A stretch of 64,000 nucleotides of DNA, taken from assembly GCA_030762935.1 (NCBI GenBank), contig CM060883.1, positions 52,164,001 through 52,228,000 of the forward strand, read 5' to 3'. Position numbers and translations under genes: made by a program. Numbering within the stretch: the stretch's first letter is position 1; every line of letters starts with the position of its first letter. This stretch comes from Hymenopus coronatus. Lineage: Eukaryota; Arthropoda; Insecta; Mantodea; Hymenopodidae. Below are positions 11,540 to 20,988 of the stretch, in pieces. Below the pieces are notes generated by a model, which was given only the letters and a program-made list of their open reading frames with translations, was not told the origin of the DNA and did no database searches.

Positions 11540-11974
11540 TAACAAATTGTGTATTTTAATGGGATCTACATTTTTGTGTAGTACGTTTTTGTAGATCTCT
11601 TACGGTTTGCCAGTTACTTATCATCCAGAATGAAGAGATTTTCAGAGACTATTCCCAGAAAAGCCAAGATATACATTTCGTTTGTCATAAAAATATCTTA
11701 TATACGGTATTTTAATCAAAATCGTTAAGAGGCATTTTTAAGAAAATCAACATGTTCGAAAAATGTTCCATGTAAAGAGTAGTTCGGTGGTGGGGGATTT
11801 TCTTGTGCCCACGGACACACACACACACACACACACACATGGACCTTTTTCTAAAAATGCTTTTTTATTCGGGGGTCTCAAAACATGTATTTCCGGTGAA
11901 ATCTCGGAATCGAATTTTTGGGTGCAATACAATACCTTCTCTATACACTATACACATAGTACGTGCAGAGAAAA
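11023..11974 (+). repeat. Two Rep-A pieces in tandem (5' fragment plus near-complete copy)
   Basis: The first 150 bp (11023-about 11170) are the start of a plus copy. A second start ('ttctattcacatgatgtcctc') then begins and runs through a long A-run (11503-11536), the CA microsatellite (11815-11839) and 'tttccggtgaaatctcgg' to 'gcagagaaaataaaa'. This could be unequal exchange or two insertions. Confidence 0.8.
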
Positions 11975-12547
11975 TAAAACTACATTACTTGAAAGGACAC
12001 TGCTAAATAAGGCTTAATATAAGAGAAATCAATGAAAATAGCCTCATAGGCTCACGTTTTAAGAGGCTGTTCTGTTCTTTAGCTAATAAACTAGTGACCT
12101 ATCACAGGCTTACAAACCTTGAACTACAACGCGACCTCCATCTGTACGGTTTTTATGAGGACAAATTGTTGAAATGTTTACTATTTCATTTGGCATTCCG
12201 TTTTTAACTTTTGCTTTCAGTGATGTAGATTTACGTAAATGGTTATAAATGCAAAGTCAATCTGAGGTTCAACAGTCTGTAAAGTTTTGTGGAGAGAATG
12301 TTTGTGTTGACCTTCATTCGGCATCCTTGTGCTTACCTCTGTAATTATAAGCTATTCCCAAATTTATACCTCTATATGGCGAGTAACATCAATTTAGCTA
12401 CTTCGCAGCCAAACTAGGCAGTTGATTAAATTTAATGTATGATTTTAAGTTCTACCTCTTGGCAGCAGCTTTCACTACCTTAACTTGGTTTTCTTTTCTT
12501 TTGACTGTTTTGTGGAAACAAACATTGGCCTACTAGATACTCATGCT
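11975..12547. other. Unassigned DNA
   Basis: I see no ORFs with domains and no repeat-family matches here. Confidence 0.5.
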
Positions 12548-12855
12548 AACCGAGCGAGATGACTCCGCACGCATTCGGGTGGTTCCGGGCTCGATTTCCG
12601 CCGGGACAACAATTCTGATGGGCTTTTCCTTAGTTTCCTCGGGTGGGTAAGCAAATGGTGGGGTGGTCCCCCTTCGATTCTGTCCCCATCATTTTCTTTC
12701 ATCTATTTCAGAGCTGTAGGACCAAGCGACGATGATTGGTATACTGCGGTAGGACGGTGGATTTTGCGCTTTGGAAAGATATCCAGCACCCTCAATTTGT
12801 AGGTGGATAAGGTAGCACTAGCCGCGTCAAGACTGATGTCATGTGGGAACTTTAA
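12548..12855 (+). repeat. SINE-like element
   Basis: The head is 'accgagcgagatgactccgc', followed by a B box-like GGGCTCGATTTCC and a GC-richer body. A body segment ('aggaccaagcgacgatg' ... 'ggtggattttgcgct') has a recognisable relative near 61050-61090 ('aggaccaatcgacggtg' ... 'ggtggatgtgcgct'). The mutated B box marks it as old. Confidence 0.5.
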
Positions 12856-13375
12856 GGATCCTCGTTCTTGCTAGGACACATCGTGGTCTGAATCTGGTCG
12901 TCCTTCGGGTCTCCCCTTAGTCCCAGCAGTCACGTTTGAAGCACAAAGGCCTATGTGAGGTTCTGTGCACCCATTATAGGTGGCCCTTCCTTCTACTAAT
13001 TGAACTATTGTACGTACTTGCATTGGCAAAGCGTTAAACTTTTTCATCATTAGGGACAGTGTCAATTGCACTGGTCTAAACAAAACAAGTGTCACATAAA
13101 CAAAACAAGTGTCACATAAACAAAACAAGCTGTTTCTGTAAGATATTTCGACCTTGTATCCAAATCTAATCTCGGAATTTCGTATCGGCCTAGTTCCCGT
13201 GTGATAATGCTTTCTGTAAATGCTTACGCAGTTCATGTATGTATCTAGCAAAAGGAGAACTAAAAATATGTGTGAGTACACAAATTAATCAAAGAAATGA
13301 ACATGATAAGGGTAAGGATAAGTGAAATAACAGAACTGAAACTAATAATTCCCCTTAGGAACGTCTTCGTAAGGT
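12856..13375. other. Unassigned DNA
   Basis: A minus-strand open frame at 12871-13281 has no recognisable domain. The stretch holds the 20-bp tandem repeat listed separately. Confidence 0.4.
13081..13129. repeat. Short tandem repeat, 20-bp unit, about 2.5 copies
   Basis: The unit CAAAACAAGTGTCACATAAA is repeated exactly twice, followed by a half unit. Confidence 0.9.
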
Positions 13376-13999
13376 CCACATTAGTCGGACAACAATGCAA
13401 CGCTCCAAATTGTCTTGATAAGCTTTTTCGTTTGAGAAACGTCCTGGTGAAATCGTTCTTCATGCCCTTGACCAACGACATCAAAGTTATCTGGGAAGAT
13501 GTGGTGGTTCAAGAAATGTATTTTAAGCGACAGTTAAACCCCATACGTTGGTATGATCTCACTAGTAACTGTGTAATATCGCGTTAGTTCTCTTCCTTAT
13601 TTTGCCTAAAAGGTTCTTGCGAACACGTGAAAGACAGCCATGCCATTTTTGCAACACCATTCGATAAATCAAGAAAATGTTCATCATTAATGCCGTAATT
13701 TTCGGTCTTGCAAATATTCCTTCCGTTTTGCTTTACTGATTCTTGGGAACGTATCGTGCAAAAACATGAATCATTGTGATGTTTTGTTCATCTTCCAGGA
13801 AGGTTTTGTTAATATACAGCTCAGGTAAATGTACATCTTTTGGGTCAACAAGTGGTGTTTTTACCACATTCTTCTCTCCTGGCAACAATTTTTTTCCAGC
13901 AGGCCATTTTTCCCAGAATACCGTTATTTTATGTCTCTGCTGTCCCACGCGCATATAAATCAGCAACTCGGGCTGCAAGCCGAGCAGAATTGCAATAAC
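13376..13999 (-). pseudogene. Decayed transposase-like gene of an arthropod repetitive family
   Basis: On the minus strand, conserved blocks appear in order: VFWEKWPAGKKLLPGEKNVV, then PLVDPKDVHLPELYI. Downstream, in another frame, come LKIHFLNHHIFPDNFDV and GHEERFHQDV. I recognise these blocks from a large, repetitive, transposon-associated protein family of arthropods and cnidarians, where they typically appear as 'W..R..L.PGEKNV..EPLVDP.KVLLPPLHIK' and 'E..GERFHQD'. I do not know an agreed superfamily name. Several frameshifts lie between the blocks, the C-terminal part is lost, and no terminal repeats were seen. It is a dead fragment. Confidence 0.6.
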
Positions 14000-14360
14000 C
14001 TTGAGATCTCCACATATCTATATGCCATTTGTATTTCATTATATTGGATACGCAATTTAAGGTCCAGATACATATGTCTCTTTCATGTTACTAAATGAGC
14101 AATTGAAACAGATGTTTCAGGTGTGGAGAAGTACTGCTTTCAGACGAAGTTTGATAGAATCCATGAAAGCGCCAACCACTTACACTGATATAATGGCCAG
14201 AACTTCCATAATGAATTCGAGGTCATTAAAAAGAACATGTATTCCTTGGCGAAATATTCAGGAAAAGCACATAGCTGATAAAACACTCACTTTCGTATTA
14301 GGAAGAAGATGTTTTTTTCAGTCGTGAAGTTGGAAGCTTTGCTTCGACAAAATTAAATCA
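14000..14360. other. Unassigned DNA
   Basis: This lies between the transposase remnant and the mitochondrial insertion. An 80-codon plus-strand frame at 14085-14327 has no recognisable domain. Confidence 0.5.
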
Positions 14361-14361
14361 C

Positions 14362-14602
14362 GAATACACATTATCTATTATCCTCAACAAATCATAAAGA
14401 TATCGGAATATTATATTTTATCTTTGGTGCATGAGCAGATATATCAGGAACATCTTTAAGAATTTTAATTCGAACTAAATTAGTACAACCTGGATCTTTA
14501 ATATTGGAGATGACCAAATTTACTACGTTCTTGTAACCGCTCACGCTTTCATTGTAATTTTCTTTATAGTTATACTCATTTCAATTGGAGGTTTTGGTAG
14601 TT
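14362..14602 (+). pseudogene. COX1: Nuclear mitochondrial insertion: 5' part of cox1
   Basis: Translated with the invertebrate mitochondrial code, this gives the conserved N-terminal region of cytochrome c oxidase subunit I: STNHKDIG, LYFIFGAWAD (TGA read as Trp), SGTSLSILIR (AGA read as Ser) and QPGSL. After a 2-bp insertion near 14503 it continues [15 protein letters not shown] and IGGFGSWI. The frameshift, altered residues and TGA codons in nuclear DNA show a non-functional numt. The true gene is in the mitochondrial genome, where it encodes the catalytic subunit of complex IV. The match stops abruptly at about 14600, where an atp6 fragment begins in the opposite orientation. Confidence 0.93.
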
Positions 14603-14790
14603 GAATTGACTTCTTTGGAATATAGTATTCTTAAAACTGAAAAAACATATGATTGAATAATAGCTACTGCAGATTCTAAGGTTAAAAGAAGAATTTGTAT
14701 GATAATAAGTAAAGGTAGAAGATAGATTATTATTGTTCCGCCAGTATTTCCTAAAAGTGTCATTAAAAGGTGACCTGCAATTATATTAGT
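14603..14790 (-). pseudogene. ATP6: Nuclear mitochondrial insertion: 3' part of atp6
   Basis: On the minus strand with the invertebrate mitochondrial code, this reads [17 protein letters not shown], then [18 protein letters not shown], then a VLSMLY-like block (AGA as Ser) and SKEVN. That is the C-terminal region of ATP synthase F0 subunit a. It is inverted relative to the adjacent cox1 piece. In a typical insect mitochondrial genome cox1 and atp6 lie on the same strand with cox2 and atp8 between them, so the insertion has been rearranged. It lacks the N-terminal half. Confidence 0.9.
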
Positions 14791-14944
14791 TTAGATTTAG
14801 TGAATGTTATTAAAAGATTTGGTAAAGGCTGTGCTAGCATCCACGGTTAGATAGCAACATCAAATGAACATTATTGGTTTCTAAGTAATTATCATTATTT
14901 ATGATATAATAGAATTATTTAAGGTTAAAGTTTTATTATCCACT
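14791..14944. other. AT-rich linker between numt pieces, origin unclear
   Basis: The composition is like mitochondrial DNA and it is flanked by mitochondrial fragments on both sides, but I could not place it in a mitochondrial gene with confidence. Confidence 0.4.
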
Positions 14945-15035
14945 TCACAGGAGCTACTATAATTATTGGTGTTCCAACAAGAATTAATTTTTTTAGTTAA
15001 ATTACAACAATATATGGTTCAAAAATTATTTTATA
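14945..15035 (+). pseudogene. COX1: Nuclear mitochondrial insertion: middle part of cox1
   Basis: This reads GATMIIGVPTRI, then NFFS, a stop, ITTIYGSKI. It matches the cox1 core block usually written ATMIIAVPTGIKIFSW. The conserved Trp codon (TGA in mitochondria) has become TAA at about 14998. It is in the same orientation as the first cox1 piece but separated from it by inverted atp6 and a linker, and much of the intervening cox1 sequence is missing. Confidence 0.85.
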
Positions 15036-15057
15036 TATTTTTTTTCCTACAAAATTA

Positions 15058-15202
15058 ACAGTTTGTTGTCCATACTGGCTGGAGTATAATCCGGGCTTGT
15101 GGGCCGTGGTCTACTGGGCTCCTTATTCTTCCCAGACGTTTCGTCTGCGACTACGGCAAACATCTTCGGTGGCAGCGGCGAGGCCGAAGATGTCTGCCGT
15201 AG
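15058..15202 (-). mobile_element. Retroelement end fragment with hairpin and hammerhead-like core
   Basis: This GC-richer block ends in an inverted repeat (15151-15169 against 15184-15202, one mismatch). On the minus strand it shares the arrangement GAAGATGT ... ACGAAACGT ... ACCACGGC with the fold-back element at 24378-24659, so both are probably ends of the same broad class. Penelope-like elements are a possibility, because members of that class carry hammerhead ribozymes in their terminal repeats. That classification is inferred. Confidence 0.45.
15138..15169 (-). ncRNA. Hammerhead-ribozyme-like core (degenerate)
   Basis: On the minus strand, CCGAAGA (15163-15169) is followed by a pairable stem, GTTTGC with GCAGAC around a short loop, and then GAAA (15139-15142). 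The hammerhead consensus is CUGANGA, stem II, GAAA; the second base of the first box is C instead of U. Stems I and III and the cleavage site are not established. Confidence 0.35.
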
Positions 15203-15472
15203 AGAAATAAAGAAGCGTAAATGGGCATGGATTGGAATATACTGAGAAAGGATCGTGGAAATATAGTTAGACAGGTATTGGAATGGAAGCCACAGGGAGA
15301 AAGGAGGATTGGAAAACTGAGCGTAACGAAATTGAAGCGGAATTGAGAGAAATGAATAAATCATGGAAGGAAATACAAGTCTTCTCAAGGAATAGAGTTC
15401 GATGGCGAAGATTTGTTGCGGCCCTATGTTCCACCTAGGAATTAAAGGAAATCATCATCATCATCATCATCA
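15195..15472 (+). pseudogene. RTE-type non-LTR retrotransposon, 3' end with (ATC)n tail
   Basis: Pieces of the C-terminus of an RTE reverse transcriptase are visible despite frame breaks: RKWAWIG, RQVLEWKPQG, RIGKP and MNKSWKEI. The end is VRWRRFVAALCST with a stop at 15436-15438. About 12 bp later an ATC repeat (15450-15472) forms the tail, as expected for a non-LTR 3' end. It is heavily 5'-truncated and belongs to a different subfamily from the copy at 820-1425. It starts right at the hairpin ending at 15202. Confidence 0.8.
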
Positions 15473-16204
15473 CTTCATATCATTCGCTGAAGAAGAAAAT
15501 ACTTGAGAATGTAAACCACATCGTTATGCAAATGCCGGATCACCTTGGTCAGGTCACACTCTGTATCCCAAGTTGGATTTTCACCAAGCGTGTGCAGACA
15601 TACAGCTATCACCTACACATGCGGTAGGAGAAAGTGTTTCGTCTGTCTTTGAAACAGCCTTGCCAGGTGAGTCATGTTTTAACCCAAGGATGACCTTTTA
15701 CAGTTACGCCAACTGTTTGCATACAAGTGGGCGAAAAATAACTGAACCAGTTTCCACATATGAACTGGTAGAAGTTGCAATGAATAACGGTACCTTGAAA
15801 TACCCGATTTGAAATTTTTCTGGACGGAATTGACAAGCAAACATTCAAATGGAGCAGGTACAAATGTGAATTTGTTTCTTTCAACATGTTTGTAATGTCA
15901 AAACGAGTGCTTATATACTCTTTTATAACGCGACTGCGATTACTTCACGAGTTATGTACATATTAATAAGATGCTGGTTTATTGTGAGAAGAAATCACAT
16001 TTCTTGCCTTAATTGAAGCTTCTCGGGAGTACTGCATCTCAAATGCGGTTATTATTCCTGAACATATGCCTTACAGTAATGGTATCCCACAAAAAAGTGT
16101 GTAACATATAATTTCATTGCACAACATCCGCACCTAATAACTGCCACTTTTTCCATTCATCAGATAGTCTTTCCAGTACGTTGGCTGCTGACTGGACTAT
16201 TATT
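15473..16204. other. Unassigned DNA
   Basis: A 79-codon plus-strand frame (15573-15812) has no recognisable domain. No repeat-family match was seen. Confidence 0.5.
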
Positions 16205-16211
16205 AAAAAAA

Positions 16212-17063
16212 TCTGATGTGTGCCATTCACATGACTTTCTCCATATCCCTGCAACAAATAATTCTTAAAAAGCTTATATTTCTATTTACTTTATGCTAAT
16301 CAGAAACAAATAGTAGAAATAGTCTAATTACTCGCTCCCTTGTAAGTAGAAGCGAAATAAGGGACAATCATAGGTTAAAGTGATAGTCAAAAGCTGGTTG
16401 CTATGTCAATGAAGTTCCTTTGTCTATATGGATAGGAGTTGACAAGTTCCTGTATGAGAAAAGTATACGTTTTTCATAGCAGAAACCAAAAATAAGGAAT
16501 GTCACAAAAACGACGAACTCCACGAAAAAAATGTATATAACATAAATTGTGTGTTTTAATGTGCTCTACATCTTTTGTGTAGTAATTTTTTGTCCATCTC
16601 TTACGGTTTAGCAGCTATTCAAAATTTAGTAAAATTCATCCTGAATAAACCACTCTTCTGAGGCTATTCCCAGAAAATTCAAGATATACATTTTATTTGT
16701 CAGGTAAATGTGTTTAATATACGAAACTTTAATCAAAATTGTTAGAGCCACTTTTGAGAAAATCAAAATTTTCGAAAAAAATTCCATGTAAAGGGTAGTT
16801 GGGGGTGGAGGGATTTTTCTCAAAATCTTCGTGTCGCATCCCTGGAAGATACTAAACTTAAATACCAAGTTTGGTATTTTACCTACTTTTCGTTTTTGAC
16901 ACACGGACACACACACACACACACGGACCTTTTTGTGAAAATGCTTTTTTTGGATATTGGGGACCCTAAAACATATATTTCCGGTGAAATCTCGGTATCG
17001 AATTTTTTTGTGGAGTGCAATACTTTCTCTATACACTATGTACATAGTGCGTATGGAGAAAGT
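16212..17063 (+). repeat. Rep-A, full-length copy
   Basis: This runs from TCTGATGTG to GGAGAAAGT, 852 bp, and is bounded on each side by exactly seven A (16205-16211 and 17064-17070), a possible oligo(A) target duplication. The CA microsatellite is at about 16909-16923, with 'acacggac' following. It ends with the palindrome ACTATGTACATAGT. A 152-codon minus-strand frame spans most of it but is judged incidental. Confidence 0.9.
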
Positions 17064-17229
17064 AAAAAAATATTTCCAAAACACAACGGATTATTGCTTT
17101 AAGAATTTGAAAGGAATATGTGATGAATGCGAAAAAGTGGCAGTTATTAGGTATGGATGGTGTACAGTGAAATTATGTTTTACACACTTCTTGTGGTATA
17201 CCATTACTCTAGGATATATATTCAAACCT

Positions 17230-17443
17230 CAATTGTTCATAGTGATTAGCTTTTAAAAGATTTGACTATCGCTTTAGCATGATGTATTCCTTTATTTCTC
17301 TTCTACTTACAATGAAGCAAGTAATAAAACCAATTCTTTTAATGTTTATCTCGATTAGTATGATGTAGATAAAATAATAATCTTTTGTACGAATAGTTTA
17401 TATTTGGAAGAGCTAGAGAATGTTATGTGAATGGAACACAAGA
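17230..17443 (-). repeat. Rep-A fragment
   Basis: Only the TCTGATG-side third of the family is present in minus orientation ('gatttgactatcgctttag' to 'ggaacacaaga'), followed by T-rich DNA. Confidence 0.75.
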
Positions 17444-17874
17444 TTGTTTTCTCTAAGGATTTCTATTGAAGATATTTAGATTAAATTAAAACAAATTGTG
17501 GTAGAGTAAAATGTGACAAAATATTGAAAACACTTGGTTAAAACTCAATGTTTAGAAACGTAATCTATGTAAAGGAGCTTTGATATAGAAATGTTACGTT
17601 GTAGAACATCTCACCATAGTTTGCTATTCAGAGGTGAAATCGAGATAGATTGCTAAGACCTGGTTTTGTTATATGGATGTATTTACGGTGCAAGGCTGGA
17701 AATTAAGTTTACACACGTATGTGTGAATTTCTGACATCTCTGAAAATCGTGTTGAACAGCAAATGTGGAGATCCTATAAGTCGAGCTCCACTGAAAATAA
17801 ATTCCTTATTCCTACTATTCATTCAGGCATTCGTTTTATCCATAGTTTGTTTTTTGCGGAATCTTTAAACAAAA
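17444..17874. other. Unassigned AT-rich DNA
   Basis: Nothing is recognisable. Confidence 0.5.
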
Positions 17875-18138
17875 CTGGAGGTTGAGTGGTCAGTGAACTG
17901 ACTTCTCACCCGGAGGTCCCGGGTTCGATTCCCGGTTGGGGCGGGGAATTTTTCCTTAACCAGAATTATTCCCTATCCCCCATAGAGTCTGGAAGTATGA
18001 ATGTGAGAGTAAATGTGCGTGTGTTTAGTAGTATAAAGTTTATTTAAAGTTTATAATGTTCTGAACGTATAGTTTCAGAAGTCAAAGCCCCCGATATGAC
18101 CATTGAAGTTAAAGGGGGCTATACACAAAAAAAAAAAA
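17875..18138 (+). repeat. SINE-1 copy (tRNA-derived)
   Basis: A-box region 'gagtggtcagtgaactg' and a perfect B box GGTTCGATTCC (17932-17942) are followed by the body 'attattccctatcccccata' and 'gagtctggaagtatgaatg'. It ends in a poly(A) tail. The same family occurs at 60697-60948. A Rep-A copy starts exactly in this poly(A) tail. Confidence 0.88.
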
Positions 18139-18840
18139 TCTGATGTGTTCCATTCGCATGACTTTCTCTACATCTCTGCAACAAATTATTCTTAAAAAGC
18201 TTATACTTCTATTTACTTCATGCTAATCAGAAAAAATAGCAGAAATAGTCTTATTACTTGCTTCCTTGTAAATAGAAGCCAAATAAGGGAGTACCATAGG
18301 TTAAAGTGATAGTCAAAAAGCTGATTGCCATGTCACTGAAGTTCCTTTGTTTGTATGGACAGCAGTTGACAAATTCCTGTATGAGAAAAGTATAAGTTTT
18401 TTATAGCAGAAACAAAAACAAGGAACGTCTCAAAAACAATGAACTCCACGAAAAAAATGGATATAACATAAATTGTGTGTTTTGACGTGCTCTACATTTT
18501 TTGTGTAGTAAGTTTTTGTCCATCTCTTAAGGTTTAGCAGTTATTCAAAATTCCGTAAAATTCATCCAGAATAAACTACTCTTCAGAGGCTATTCCCAGA
18601 AATTTCAAGATATACATTTTATTTGTCAGGTAAATGACTTTAATATATGATATTTTAATCAAAATCGTTAGAACCATTTTTGAGAAAATCAAAATTTTCG
18701 AAAAAAGTTCCATGTAAAGTGTAGTTGGGGGTGGGGGGATTTTTCTCAAAATCTTCGTGTCGCATCCCTGGAAAATACTAAACTTAAATACCAAGTTTGG
18801 TATGTTACCGACTCATCGTTTTTGAGTTATCGTGTTCACA

Positions 18841-18891
<51 letters not shown>

Positions 18892-19036
18892 TCACTCACG
18901 CGCGGACCTTTTTGTGAAAATGCTTTTTTTTTTTTTTTTTTTGGATACAGGGGACCCTAAAACATATATTTCCGGTGAAATCTCGGTGTCGAATTTTTGG
19001 GTGGAATACAATACTTCTCTATCCCTATGTGCATTG
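18139..19036 (+). repeat. Rep-A copy inserted at a SINE poly(A) tail, 3' end truncated
   Basis: This begins at TCTGATGTG directly after the SINE-1 A-run. It has an expanded CA microsatellite (about 18839-18887) and a T-run (about 18924-18941), and ends in 'ttctctatccctatgtgca' without the full palindromic terminus. Confidence 0.88.
18839..18890 (+). repeat. (CA)n microsatellite within Rep-A
   Basis: About 24 CA units followed by CTCA units. The same place in other copies holds 4-12 CA units, so this is a hypervariable site of the family. Confidence 0.95.
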
Positions 19037-19499
19037 GACGACTTTAAATGCGCGACATTTCGGCTTCAATTTATCACATTGATTGCCTCGGTGGAACATT
19101 GCCTGTATACATAAAAATAAATACATTTTAAATAGCAGTTTTTGGTCATCTCAATTGTTTTCGTAAGCTCTCGCATCAAATAGAAGTTAATAGCCCATAA
19201 ATAATATTGACAATTGATCTATCCAGACGTAACAGCTTTATTGAAGACCAGAGTGAATAAATGTGTCAGTACTACATTCGATAGATATCGTTGGCATAAA
19301 TAGTTATTTTAAACGACTACTGTTGCATACTATAAAATTTAAAGGACAACTGCATTTTCAATGAGAAATGAAATGGTACAGTATATAATGTGTAAATATT
19401 ATTTGTACATTTCACAAGAACAGTGTATTAGTTAACGTATCTATCGTGATATCTGCTCATTAAAATTGATAGAATCTTCCAAGGTTTGGAGCTATTTTT
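19037..19499. other. Unassigned AT-rich DNA
   Basis: Nothing is recognisable. Confidence 0.5.
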
Positions 19500-19885
19500 A
19501 CTTTCTCTAGCACGTATGTACAATGCACATAGTAGATAGAGAAGGTATTGTATTCTACCAAAAATTCGATGTCAAGATTTTTTCGGAAATATGTTTTGAG
19601 GTCCCCTGAGTCCGAAAAAAGCATTTTTAGAAAAAGGTTTATGTGTGTGTCTATGTCTATGGACAGCATAATTCAATAACTACACGACCGTAAAATACCA
19701 AACTTGGTATTTATATTTAGTATCTTCCAAGGATGCGGCACGAATATTTCAAGAAAATTCCCCAACCATAAACTACCCTTTACATGGAAGAAATTTTGAT
19801 GTTTTTCTCAAAAATGGTTAACGATTTTGATTAAAGTAACGCATCAAGGATATTTACATCAGAAATAAAAATATTATATAAAAGG
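19500..19885 (-). repeat. Rep-A fragment, left arm of an inverted pair
   Basis: This has the palindrome-side end ('actttctctagcacgtatg') and the middle to 'gatatttacatcagaaata'. It is followed immediately by an inverted Rep-A fragment, so 19500-20342 can fold back on itself. Confidence 0.8.
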
Positions 19886-20180
19886 CATTTATTAGAGGCT
19901 ATTCCCAGAAAATTCAAGATATACATTTTATTTGTCATGCAAATATCTTTAATAAACGGCATTTTAATCAAAATCGTTAGAGCCATAATAAAATAATAAT
20001 AAAAAAAAATATTAAAAAAATATAAAATAAAATTAAAAAAAATAAAATTTTCCCATATAAAGGTTAGTTTCGGGTGGCAATTTTCCTCAAAATGTTCGTG
20101 TCGCATCCTTGGAAGATACTAAATTTAGATACCAAGTTTGATATTTTATTGACTTTTCATTTTTTAGTTATCGTGTTTAG

Positions 20181-20211
<31 letters not shown>

Positions 20212-20711
20212 TGCGCGCATACACGCACTTTTTTCTAAAAATGTTTTTTTTTTAGACTCGGAGGACCCTAGAACGTGCATATCCGGCGAAATTTTAATAT
20301 CGAATTTTTGGTTGGAATGCAATGCTTTCTCTATACACTATACAGGGTGTTAATGAACTACGTCGAAATAATTTGCGAGATTGTGCACGTGACTGATATA
20401 AGTAATTTGAGATCGGCGATTCATGATCCCCGGATAAACATAACGCAGCTATATAGCGTTAAACGAGTGGGTATCAGGTGCGATTTATAGCAAAGCAGGT
20501 TGATAAAATGGCTTAGAATGTTTTTAAAACTGCTGCTCGAGTATAGAAATATCGATTTTTAGCATCTCGTAACTAGCGTTCTCAAGATTTAATGTCGCAA
20601 AAATCTGTAAAATCTCGAACTAGTCACTTGACAGTACGACACTGAGCATTCATTAGCTACGTTCTTGAGTTATGTAACCTACCGTGGAGACGTTTTTCTT
20701 TTTTTTTCCCC

Positions 20712-20800
20712 AACTGCTCTAGTGGCTTAATGCGTGACGCGGGAAGTTGCTATCCTAATGGTCATGAGTTCGATTCCTGTCATAGAGTAAATGATTTTTT
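20712..20800 (+). repeat. tRNA-like SINE head inside the DNA transposon
   Basis: An A box-like CTAGTGGCTTAATGCG and a B box GAGTTCGATTCCTG (20765-20778) are followed by an AT-rich tail. I see no second copy of the body in the window. Confidence 0.5.
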
Positions 20801-20925
20801 TTATTATTATTTCTTTCATTCCAGACGAAGTGCCGCGATTCTAATTGGCCAGTGCATTAACGTTGTTATCACTTCCTTACTGAGGTCAGTATGCCGAAGA
20901 TTGTCTGTAAGGCAACACGGAGAAC

Positions 20926-20988
20926 ATGTACACCTTCTCTGAACTTGCAGACATGTACCTCATTTACGGTGAATCAAACACTAAATAA
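20926..20988 (+). pseudogene. Transposase N-terminal helix-turn-helix fragment (DUF4817-like)
   Basis: This reads MYTFSELADMYLIYGESNTK and then a stop. The pattern 'Y-[ST]-x-x-E-x-A-D-M-x-x-I-Y-G' is characteristic of the short helix-turn-helix domain (DUF4817) at the start of transposase-like proteins widespread in arthropods. The rest of the protein is missing. Its place inside a CAGGGTGT-ended, TA-flanked element fits that class. Confidence 0.65.

Noticed and set aside
13078..13130. CRISPR-like short repeats
   Set aside because: These are direct tandem units with no spacers, in a eukaryotic context.
16626..17084. A 152-codon minus-strand frame whose peptide recurs in several Rep-A copies (also at 4879, 18576, 30867 and 46182)
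   Set aside because: The recurrence follows from copies being alike in DNA. Differences between copies change amino acids freely, frames break at the CA repeat, and the peptide has no domain. I see no sign of selection on protein.
17885..17960. Possible functional tRNA genes at SINE heads (also 22930, 23910 and 60720)
   Set aside because: The B boxes are good, but acceptor and anticodon stems do not form full cloverleaves and each is followed by a shared SINE body, so they are SINE promoters.
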